This document shows, piece by piece, positions 29,795 through 35,676 of a stretch of 35,676 nucleotides of DNA (the stretch's first letter is position 1; each line of letters opens with the position of its first letter). The notes under the pieces were generated by a model. The model did not search any database. It saw only the letters and a list, made by a program, of their open reading frames with translations, and was not told the origin of the DNA. A program made the translations under genes and the position numbers. The DNA is from Corynebacterium urealyticum (GTDB lineage: Bacteria; Actinomycetota; Actinomycetes; Mycobacteriales; Mycobacteriaceae). Where the stretch lies: positions 1-35,676 of the forward strand of contig DYZK01000041.1 of NCBI GenBank assembly GCA_020741275.1. Reading direction: 5' to 3'.

Positions 29795-29908
29795 TCAGGA
29801 TCGGGGGCACCAACCGGGGGCGATATCCCCCAATTGATCTTTCCGACCCCAGCCTACCCGCGAACAGTCATTACGATGAGGAGAGAAAGTTTCGACCGGA
29901 GAGGAATC

Positions 29909-30679
29909 ATGACCGACGACTCAGCTCGCCATCTTCCTCACTCGGCGCACAGGTACGACCTCGATCCGGTCGACTATGCCCGAGCGATGGAGTGCGCCCT
30001 GCCGATCGCCGTGGAGTATGGGACGGATATCCCGAAGGGCCAGCTGGTGGCGATCCAACACGCCGCCAACCTCCCCGCCAAGCACGCCCTGCTGAGCAAT
30101 AACCAAGACCTCTATGAGGAAGCCCTCCGATACGCCCTGGCGACCCTGTGGCCGGCGGAGCCGAAGAAGTTTGAGGACGACATCGCCAGCCTCACCCCAG
30201 TGCAGGCGGTGCGGCGCCTGGTGCGCGAGACGCTCGCCCGGGCACAGCGCAATCCGGATTCCATGCGCCTGGTCGCCGCGGAGAACCTCTACAACCGCGC
30301 GGACGTGCCGAACCGTATCGACGTGCTGGAACAGTCCCCCGTCATTCTCCAGATTGACCGCGCCCTCCTGCGTGGCCACGACCTCGGTGCCTTCCGCACC
30401 GGGGTGTCCGCAGAGGACGTCTACATCCTCATCCTGGGACTATCCGGTTTCGCCACCCTGCACCGCAACATCTTCTACGCGCTCTACGGGATGGACGTCC
30501 GCGAGGCGCACAACGAGTCCGGGGTCACTGAGCTAGCCTGCGACGCCGTCGTCGCCTTCCTCACCACGCCGATGAGGAGCAGGCAGGATAATTCCTACAC
30601 CCACTCCTCCCCCTCCGAGATTGTGGGCGAGTCGGTTGCCGCGAGCCTCTACGACTCCGAGGAGATCTGGCAAGAATAG
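29909..30679 (+). CDS. TetR-like transcriptional regulator
   Basis: A 256-residue helical protein. The C-terminal half (from about residue 95) is a typical TetR ligand-binding domain: NRIDVLEQSPVILQIDRALL, then FRTGVSAEDVYILILGLSGF and the HRNIFYALYGMD segment. The N-terminal region aligns with a TetR DNA-binding domain (ARAMECALPIAVEYG, then LVAIQHAANLP and LYEEALRYAL), but the usual recognition helix (GxLYxHFxSK) reads AKHALLSNNQ, so DNA binding may be unusual. ATG at 29909 with GGAGAGG upstream; earlier in-frame codons from 29834 lack support. Divergent to mdh, as for the regulator beside mdh in C. glutamicum. Confidence 0.75.
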   Translation: MTDDSARHLPHSAHRYDLDPVDYARAMECALPIAVEYGTDIPKGQLVAIQHAANLPAKHALLSNNQDLYEEALRYALATLWPAEPKKFEDDIASLTPVQAVRRLVRETLARAQRNPDSMRLVAAENLYNRADVPNRIDVLEQSPVILQIDRALLRGHDLGAFRTGVSAEDVYILILGLSGFATLHRNIFYALYGMDVREAHNESGVTELACDAVVAFLTTPMRSRQDNSYTHSSPSEIVGESVAASLYDSEEIWQE

Positions 30680-30713
30680 CCCTCCGCCAACTGCCCGACG
30701 CGGTCCGCCACGT

Positions 30714-30759
30714 GGGGCGCAGATGACTGCCCCCGTAGCCCGGACCCCCTGTGCGCCCC
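30714..30759. repeat. 8-bp inverted repeat between convergent genes
   Basis: GGGGCGCA (30714-30721) and TGCGCCCC (30752-30759), loop 30 bases, between the TetR-like gene and clpX. No T-tract, so its role as a terminator is uncertain. Confidence 0.4.
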
Positions 30760-30760
30760 G

Positions 30761-32035
30761 TTAGGCGGAGCGCTTATCCCGCTCGGCGACCTCCTCGTGA
30801 GTCAGGCGAGTCGGCTCCGCATCGCCCTTCGCGGCAGCCTCGGTGATCAGCACCTCGGCGATATCTTCCTCCTCGGGGAGGGAGTACATGATCGGCAGCA
30901 GGATCCGCTCCATGATGGAGCGCAGCCCGCGTGCACCGGTCTCCCGGGCGAGCGCCTGGCGAGCAACCTCGCGCAGCGCACCGTCCTCGAAGGCCAGCTG
31001 GACGTTATCCATCTCAAACAGGCGCTGGTACTGGCGAACGAGGGCGTTCTTCGGCTCGGTGAGTACCTGTACCAAAGCGTCCTCGTCCAGGTGTCCGACG
31101 TGGGTGACCACCGGCAGTCGGCCGATGACCTCCGGGATCAACCCGAACTTCACCAGGTCCTCCGGCTCCACGTACTGGAACGGGTCCTTGACCTGGTCAT
31201 TCTTGGAGGTGACCTCCGCGCCGAAGCCCAGGCCCTTCTTGCCGCGGCGATCCTCGATGACCTTTTCCAGGCCCGCGAAGGCACCGGCGACGATAAAGAG
31301 CACGTTCTTCGTGTCGAACTGGATAAATTCCTGGTTCGGGTGCTTGCGTCCACCCTGAGGCGGGACGGCGGCGACCGTGCCCTCCAGAATCTTCAGCAGT
31401 GCCTGCTGTACGCCCTCACCGGAGACGTCGCGTGTGATGGACGGGTTCTCGGACTTACGGCCGATCTTGTCCACCTCGTCGATGTAGATAATGCCGCGCT
31501 GCGCCTTCTCGACGTCGAAGTCTGCGCTCTGCAGTAGCTTCAGCAGGATGTTCTCGACATCCTCGCCCACGTATCCGGCCTCGGTCAGCGAGGTCGCGTC
31601 CGCGATGGCGAAGGGGACGTCCAACATGCGTGCGAGGGACTGCGCCAGGTAGGTCTTACCGGAGCCGGTGGGCCCCAGCATGAGGATATTGGACTTCGAG
31701 AGCTCGACCTCGTCATCGTTGCGACGGGCCAGTGCATTGGCTTCTTCGACCTGAATGCGCTTGTAGTGGTTGTAGACAGCCACCGCGAGGGTTCGCTTCG
31801 CTTCACCCTGGCCGATGACGTACTTGTCCAGGAAAGCGGAAATCTCGGACGGGGTTGGCAGCTTGCCCTGCGGCTCCTGCGCGCTGGTGGCTACCAGCTC
31901 TTCCTCGATGATCTCGTTGCAGAGTTCGATGCATTCATCGCAGATGTAGACCCCGGGGCCGGCGATGAGTTTGCGGACTTGTTTTTGGCTCTTTCCGCAA
32001 AACGAGCACTTCAGCAGCTCTGCGCTTTCTTGCAT
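30761..32035 (-). CDS. clpX: ATP-dependent Clp protease, unfoldase subunit ClpX
   Basis: A 424-residue AAA+ unfoldase feeding substrates to ClpP1P2. Zinc-binding C10, C13, C32 and C35 form the N-terminal domain; Walker A GPTGSGKT is at 121-128 and Walker B YIDEVD has D186-E187; sensor and RxxR segments follow. Length is standard. The ATG lacks a strong Shine-Dalgarno. Separated from clpP2 by a terminator, so it is transcribed on its own. Confidence 0.98.
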   Translation of the reverse strand: MQESAELLKCSFCGKSQKQVRKLIAGPGVYICDECIELCNEIIEEELVATSAQEPQGKLPTPSEISAFLDKYVIGQGEAKRTLAVAVYNHYKRIQVEEANALARRNDDEVELSKSNILMLGPTGSGKTYLAQSLARMLDVPFAIADATSLTEAGYVGEDVENILLKLLQSADFDVEKAQRGIIYIDEVDKIGRKSENPSITRDVSGEGVQQALLKILEGTVAAVPPQGGRKHPNQEFIQFDTKNVLFIVAGAFAGLEKVIEDRRGKKGLGFGAEVTSKNDQVKDPFQYVEPEDLVKFGLIPEVIGRLPVVTHVGHLDEDALVQVLTEPKNALVRQYQRLFEMDNVQLAFEDGALREVARQALARETGARGLRSIMERILLPIMYSLPEEEDIAEVLITEAAAKGDAEPTRLTHEEVAERDKRSA

Positions 32036-32095
32036 CTGTGAGAACCAGTCTTTCTGAGAATTTGGTGGTGCTACGGCGGGTATCCAACACTACCC

Positions 32096-32158
32096 AAAAA
32101 CCCCGCTGCGCTGACTGAGCAACACTGCGGGGCTTGAGGGGCTGGGCTCACCAGCCCC
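32096..32158 (-). terminator. Terminator of clpP1-clpP2 (two hairpins)
   Basis: Reading the minus strand, an 8-bp hairpin (GGGGCTGG 32138-32145 with CCAGCCCC 32151-32158) is followed by a second stem (CCCCGC 32101-32106 with GCGGGG 32127-32132) and then TTTTT (32096-32100). It lies between clpP2 and clpX. Confidence 0.8.
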
Positions 32159-32203
32159 GGTAGCGGAAACTGTGAGGCAGGGCCTCATGGGAACTATCGA
32201 CTA

Positions 32204-32824
32204 CTACTCCTGAGCGGAGAGCTTCCGGTACTCGAAGACCTGGTCGATGATGCCGTATTCCTTGGCGGCCTCGGCGTCCAGGATCTTGTCGCGGTCGGTA
32301 TCGATGCGGATCTGCTCCTCGGTCTTACCGGTGTGGCGCGCCAGGGTGGTCTCCATGAGCTTGCGCATGCGCTCAATCTCGTTGGCCTGGATCTCCAGGT
32401 CGGAAACCTGGCCCTGCACACCGCCGGAGGCCGGCTGGTGGATCAGCACGCGGGCATTCGGCAGCGCGGCGCGCTTACCCGGGGTGCCTGCGGCGAGCAG
32501 CACGGCGGCAGCAGAGGCTGCCTGGCCGAGGCACACGGTCTGCACGTCCGGGCGGACGTACTGCATCGTGTCGTAGATGGCCATCAAGCTGGTGAAGGAA
32601 CCACCCGGCGAGTTGATGTACATCGTGATGTCGCGGTCCGGGTCGAGTCCCTCCAGGACAAGAAGCTGGGCCATGATGTCGTTGGCCGCAGCATCGTCCA
32701 CCTGGGTGCCCAGGAAGATGATCCGCTCTTCGAAGAGCTTGTTGTACGGGTTGGATTCCTTCGCCCCGTAGCTGGAGTGCTCAACGAAGGATGGCAGGAT
32801 GTAGCGCGATTCTGGCATCTTCAT
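32204..32824 (-). CDS. clpP2: ATP-dependent Clp protease proteolytic subunit ClpP2
   Basis: A 206-residue serine peptidase. Catalytic triad: S104 in [12 protein letters not shown]129 in LIHQP, D179 in DTDRDK. In actinobacteria two unequal ClpP proteins form a mixed tetradecamer that docks ClpX or ClpC. This copy carries AASAAA where most ClpPs have AASMGA, a ClpP2 feature. It starts 3 bases after the clpP1 stop, so the pair is translated together. Confidence 0.97.
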   Translation of the reverse strand: MKMPESRYILPSFVEHSSYGAKESNPYNKLFEERIIFLGTQVDDAAANDIMAQLLVLEGLDPDRDITMYINSPGGSFTSLMAIYDTMQYVRPDVQTVCLGQAASAAAVLLAAGTPGKRAALPNARVLIHQPASGGVQGQVSDLEIQANEIERMRKLMETTLARHTGKTEEQIRIDTDRDKILDAEAAKEYGIIDQVFEYRKLSAQE

Positions 32825-32827
32825 TCT

Positions 32828-33424
32828 TTACTTCTCCTTCGCAGAGCTGATGACGTGGTCGACGAATCCGTAGTCCTTGGCCTGCTCGGCGGTGAACCAG
32901 CGGTCGCGGTCTGAGTCCTTCGTAATCTGCTCGACGGTCTGTCCGGTGAAGCCAGCGATCAGCTCCGCCATCTCACGCTTGGTGTGTGCAAACTGCTCCG
33001 CCTGGATGGCAATGTCGGCCGCAGTGCCGCCCACGCCAGCGGAGGGCTGGTGCATCATGATGCGAGCGTGCGGCAGAGCGTAGCGCTTGCCCTTCGTACC
33101 CGCGGAGAGCAGGAACTGGCCCATGGATGCGGCCAGGCCCATGCCGTAGGTGGCGATGTCGCAGGGCGCGTACTGCATGGTGTCAAAGATGGCCATACCC
33201 GCAGTGACGGAGCCACCCGGCGAGTTGATGTACAGGGAGATGTCCTTCTCCGGGTCCTCCGCGGCCAGCAGCAGGATCTGAGCGCAGAGCTTGTTCGCGA
33301 TTTCGTCGTCGACCTGGCTACCCAGGAAGATGATGCGCTCGCGCAGCAGACGCTCGAAGACCGAGTCGTTGAGATTCATCCCAGCCGTGTCGGCGGACAT
33401 GAGGCTGCTCGAAAGACTGCTCAT
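32828..33424 (-). CDS. clpP1: ATP-dependent Clp protease proteolytic subunit ClpP1
   Basis: A 198-residue ClpP with triad S100 ([11 protein letters not shown]), H125 (MMHQP) and D174 (DSDRDR). The ATG at 33424 has AAGGGG upstream; a further ATG at residue 16 is a possible mature start because ClpP N-termini are often trimmed. First gene of the clpP1-clpP2 pair. A ClgR-type box lies 86 bases upstream. Confidence 0.97.
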   Translation of the reverse strand: MSSLSSSLMSADTAGMNLNDSVFERLLRERIIFLGSQVDDEIANKLCAQILLLAAEDPEKDISLYINSPGGSVTAGMAIFDTMQYAPCDIATYGMGLAASMGQFLLSAGTKGKRYALPHARIMMHQPSAGVGGTAADIAIQAEQFAHTKREMAELIAGFTGQTVEQITKDSDRDRWFTAEQAKDYGFVDHVISSAKEK

Positions 33425-33509
33425 TGTGCCCCTTTTCGTTCATTGGTTTATTCTTTGTGGCTTCCACAGTAGCGGCTAACCCTTGGGTCGTGCCCTATGA
33501 AAAGCCCCT

Positions 33510-33523
33510 GTTCGCTTTAAGCG
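33510..33523 (-). promoter_or_regulatory. Putative ClgR box upstream of clpP1-clpP2
   Basis: The minus strand reads CGCTTAAAGCGAAC, fitting the CGCY-NANR-GCG core with trailing AA and C described, from memory, for the corynebacterial activator ClgR, which controls clpP1P2 and clpC. It lies 86 bases before the clpP1 ATG and upstream of a possible -10 TACTGT at 33466-33471, a normal place for an activator. Confidence 0.6.
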
Positions 33524-33525
33524 CA

Positions 33526-33558
33526 CAGCACCCCCGGAGTATTCCTCCAGGGGTGCTG
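33526..33558 (-). terminator. Hairpin downstream of tig
   Basis: CAGCACCCC (33526-33534) pairs with GGGGTGCTG (33550-33558); inner GGAG/CTCC pairs extend it after one mismatch. It follows tig by about 90 bases, with no immediate T-tract, and touches the ClgR-type box. Confidence 0.5.
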
Positions 33559-33649
33559 CGTCAAAGCGGTTGCTTCGGTGTCACGACGCCGCCGGTGCTC
33601 ACCCAAGCTTGTCGGGCGCGGCGATCCGGGCAGCTAGCGTGTGTGGGAC

Positions 33650-35200
33650 TTACTTGTCGTCACTCTTCTTGGCTGCAGCCTTCTTCGTGGTCTTCTTAGC
33701 TGCGGCCTTCTTGGTCGTCTTCTTGGCAGTCGACTTCTTAGCGGTGGACTTCTTGGTCGTCTTCTTCGCCGTGGACTTCTTGGCGGTGGACTTCTTGGTC
33801 GTCTTCTTTGCGGAAGACTTCTTGGCGGCCTTCTTCGGCTTCTCGTCCTTCTTGGCCTCCTCGGCCTTCTCGGACTCCTCCTCGGTGCCGAAGAACTGCT
33901 TCGGGTCGATCTCGTTGCCCTCGGAGTCCTTCACGGAGCTCTTGGCGATGTTGATCGCCAGAGCCTTGCCGCGGCGGACGTCAGCGAACAGGCTGCCGAT
34001 CTGGCCGGCCTGCTGCAGCTGCATGATGAACTGGTTCGGGTCCATGCCGTACTGGGCAGCGGTGAAGCCAATGTGATCCATCAGCTCCTCCTGGGAGACC
34101 TCCGGCTGCTCGACGTCAGCCAGGGCGTCCAGGAACAGCTGGGTGCGGACGGAGCCCTCAGCGGCCTCCCGGGCATCTTCCTCGAACTTTTCACGAGTGA
34201 TGTCCTGGGCTGCGAGCATCTGCTCGAAGACCTTCTCGTCACCACCGAACTGACTGATGAGCTGCTGGATCTGGCCCTGCACCTGCTCGTCAACCACGGA
34301 CTGCGGCAGCGGGACCTCGACCTTGTCCAGCGCGGCCTCGAGGACCTTGTCGCGGATCTGGCCGGCCTGGCCGTTCTTCAGCTGCTCCTCGACCTGGGTC
34401 GCCAGGGAGTCCTTGAGCTCATCCAGGGTGTCGAACTCGGATGCCAGCTGCGCGAAGTCGTCGTCCAGCTCCGGCAGCTCGCGCTCCTTGACGGAACCAA
34501 CCTTGACGGTGACCTCTGCCTCTTCGTCGGCGTGCTCGCCGGCGACCAGCTTGGAGGTGAAGGTGGACTCCTCGCCGGCCTTCATGCCGGTCAGGGCGTC
34601 GTCCAGACCCTCGATGAGGGAGTCGTTGCCGACCTCGTGGGACAGGCCCTCGGTGGTGGCCTCGTCCACGGTCTCGCCGTCAACGGTGGCGGACAGGTCG
34701 ATGGAGACGAAGTCGCCCTTCTTGACCTTGCGGTCAACGGACTTCAGGGTGCCGAAGCGAGCCTGCAGGTTCTTCAGCTCGCCCTCGACGGCCTCGTCGT
34801 CGGCCTTGACGGCGTCGACCTCAACGGAGATGTCGGAGAAGTCTGGGACCTGGATCTCCGGACGGACGTCGACCTCAGCGGTGAAGGTGACGGACTCGCC
34901 ATCCTTCAGCTCGGTGATGTCGATCTCCGGCTGGCCGAGAGCCTTGACGTCGTGCTCCTCGACGGCCTGGCTGTAACGGGACGGCAGCATTTCGTTGATC
35001 ACCTGGTCAAGAACCACGCCACGGCCGAGACGGGTCTCGATGATCTTCGCCGGGACCTTGCCCTTGCGGAAGCCAGGGATGCTGACCTGCTGGCTCAGGG
35101 AGGCATACGCCTTGTCGAACTCCGGCTTGAGCTCGTCGAAGGGTACCTCGACGGTGATCTTGGTGCGGGTAGCGCTGAGCTTTTCAACAGAGCTCTTCAC
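33650..35200 (-). CDS. tig: Trigger factor with lysine-rich C-terminal extension
   Basis: Ribosome-bound chaperone and peptidyl-prolyl isomerase, 516 residues from a GTG at 35200. The ribosome-docking signature GFRKGK is at 43-48; an FKBP-type PPIase domain follows (about 150-240) and then the helical substrate-binding arms to about 440. Residues 454-516 are an added tail of TTKK, STAKK and AAAKK units like histone H1, making the protein longer than the usual 430-470. The longest frame reaches 35263, but the GTG has AGGAGAG seven bases upstream and gives the family start [19 protein letters not shown]. Promoter at 35272-35299. Confidence 0.96.
   Translation of the reverse strand: MKSSVEKLSATRTKITVEVPFDELKPEFDKAYASLSQQVSIPGFRKGKVPAKIIETRLGRGVVLDQVINEMLPSRYSQAVEEHDVKALGQPEIDITELKDGESVTFTAEVDVRPEIQVPDFSDISVEVDAVKADDEAVEGELKNLQARFGTLKSVDRKVKKGDFVSIDLSATVDGETVDEATTEGLSHEVGNDSLIEGLDDALTGMKAGEESTFTSKLVAGEHADEEAEVTVKVGSVKERELPELDDDFAQLASEFDTLDELKDSLATQVEEQLKNGQAGQIRDKVLEAALDKVEVPLPQSVVDEQVQGQIQQLISQFGGDEKVFEQMLAAQDITREKFEEDAREAAEGSVRTQLFLDALADVEQPEVSQEELMDHIGFTAAQYGMDPNQFIMQLQQAGQIGSLFADVRRGKALAINIAKSSVKDSEGNEIDPKQFFGTEEESEKAEEAKKDEKPKKAAKKSSAKKTTKKSTAKKSTAKKTTKKSTAKKSTAKKTTKKAAAKKTTKKAAAKKSDDK
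33653..33841 (-). repeat. Lysine-rich tandem repeat coding for the trigger-factor tail
   Basis: A 14-residue unit ([14 protein letters not shown], 42 bases) occurs twice in a row, followed by two TTKKAAAKK units. The DNA copies differ at third positions, so the array is old or under selection at protein level. Confidence 0.85.
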
Positions 35201-35271
35201 GAGTGCACTCTCCTGTGTATTCATGGTTGCTGACGGCCTGTGTCGCCAGTCAGCGTTGGACATCGACCAAG

Positions 35272-35299
35272 TTTATAGGGTCTTGATTTTCCGTGTCAC
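35272..35299 (-). promoter_or_regulatory. Promoter of tig
   Basis: Minus-strand -35 GTGACA (35294-35299) and -10 TATAAA (35272-35277), spacer 16. Leader of about 65 bases before the GTG at 35200. One of the best consensus matches in the window. Confidence 0.6.
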
Positions 35300-35494
35300 C
35301 ACACCCCCACCTAGTTTTGGCTAACGCCACCAGACCAGCTGCGTTTCCACCGGGCGGAAATCACGGAAAATTGACCTCTCCGCCCGTTAATGACGCGGCG
35401 CGGCACCTTGACCCGCATGGCTTTGAACATCATCAATCGCTGTGGCTCACCCCTGAACAAACACCCCAGAGCCCCAGCTGCGACCCCAAATACG

Positions 35495-35524
35495 AGAAAA
35501 CCCCTAGTCCGAAGACTAGGGGTT
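35495..35524 (-). terminator. Terminator of tRNA-Pro
   Basis: A perfect 11-bp stem, AACCCCTAGTC (35499-35509) with GACTAGGGGTT (35514-35524), closed on the minus strand by a UUCG tetraloop and followed by TTTTCTCG. It begins 12 bases after the tRNA 3' end. Confidence 0.9.
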
Positions 35525-35535
35525 AACCTTTGCCG

Positions 35536-35609
35536 TCGGGGCAACAGGATTTGAACCTGCGACCCCTCGCTCCCAAAGCGAGTGCGCTACCAAACTGCGC
35601 CATGCCCCG
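35536..35609 (-). tRNA. tRNA-Pro, anticodon UGG
   Basis: A 74-base cloverleaf. The acceptor arms CGGGGCA and TGCCCCG pair over 7 bp with discriminator A. The D arm contains AGTTTGGTAGC; the anticodon stem CTCGC/GCGAG closes the loop TTTGGGA, giving TGG (decodes CCA and other CCN); the T arm is CGCAGGTTCAAATCCTG. CCA is not encoded. A promoter and terminator flank it closely, so it is a single-gene unit. Confidence 0.97.
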
Positions 35610-35623
35610 GCCCCACTTACGCA

Positions 35624-35652
35624 AACCTAAGCTCGCGTTGCGTGCGCTCTAA
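35624..35652 (-). promoter_or_regulatory. Promoter of tRNA-Pro
   Basis: Minus-strand -35 TTAGAG (35647-35652) and -10 TAGGTT (35624-35629), spacer exactly 17. The expected start is about eight bases before the tRNA. Confidence 0.5.
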
Positions 35653-35676
35653 CCATACGTTAGCCCTGGGGAAAGT

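Larger units (their letters stand above)
35201..35535 (-). other. tig upstream region
   Basis: This 335-base gap between tRNA-Pro and tig contains no credible gene. It holds the tRNA terminator (35495-35524), an inverted repeat CGGGCGGA/TCCGCCCG (35351-35358 and 35379-35386, loop 20), and the tig promoter. About 100 bases between 35390 and 35490 show no structure I recognise. Confidence 0.6.

Noticed and set aside
33653..33841. CRISPR-like array
   Set aside because: The regular repeats are in-frame codons for a lysine-rich tail; there are no unique spacers of constant size and no cas genes.
33641..35233. 530-codon leucine-rich open frame opposite tig
   Set aside because: Antisense of Lys/Asp/Glu codons of tig; leucine richness is an artefact and does not indicate a membrane protein.

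Overview
The window is chromosomal core sequence from a high-GC actinomycete, most likely a Corynebacterium. The order lepA - (Rv2405-like) - rpsT - holA - comEC - comEA - degV - gpgP - rsfS - nadD - proA - proB - obg - rpmA - rplU - rne - ndk - DUF4233 - folC - valS - clpX - clpP2 - clpP1 - tig matches, gene for gene, the Mycobacterium tuberculosis Rv2404c-Rv2462c region. The placement of mdh and a TetR-type gene between valS and clpX is a corynebacterial arrangement. Genus is a confident inference; species cannot be read from the sequence.

Layout. Bases 1-1779 hold the start of lepA on the minus strand, running off the left edge. Three plus-strand genes follow: a MazF/PemK-like protein, rpsT with a good terminator, and an ADP-ribosylglycohydrolase homologue. 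From 4245 to 15726 lies a long minus-strand run of ten genes (obg-proB-proA-nadD-rsfS-gpgP-degV-comEA-comEC-holA), several coupled by 4-bp overlaps. It is followed by rplU-rpmA with their own promoter and terminator, and by a very large RNase E gene. A plus-strand membrane protein and a frameshifted acyl-CoA synthetase interrupt the ancestral order on either side of ndk. Then come valS-folC-DUF4233 (minus), mdh (minus), a TetR-like regulator (plus), clpX, the clpP1-clpP2 pair, tig, and a tRNA-Pro(UGG), all minus.

How the genes work together. Most are translation and protein quality control: LepA, S20, L21, L27, Obg, RsfS, ValRS, tRNA-Pro, trigger factor and ClpXP1P2. RNA turnover (RNase E), nucleotide and cofactor supply (Ndk, NadD, FolC), proline synthesis (ProB, ProA), the TCA cycle (Mdh) and DNA uptake/replication (ComEA, ComEC, HolA) complete the set. 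A ClgR-type palindrome lies in front of clpP1.

I did not find a self-contained new defence or mobile system. The unusual points are changes within known families: a possible pseudoenzyme in the ADP-ribosylglycohydrolase gene, a vestigial metallo-hydrolase tail on ComEC, histone-H1-like lysine repeats in trigger factor and RNase E (with an IF2_N-like head on RNase E), a lysine-rich insert in DegV, a frameshift in the acyl-CoA synthetase, an orphan PemK-like protein, and several genes whose -10 box sits 6-7 bases before the ATG, suggesting leaderless mRNAs.
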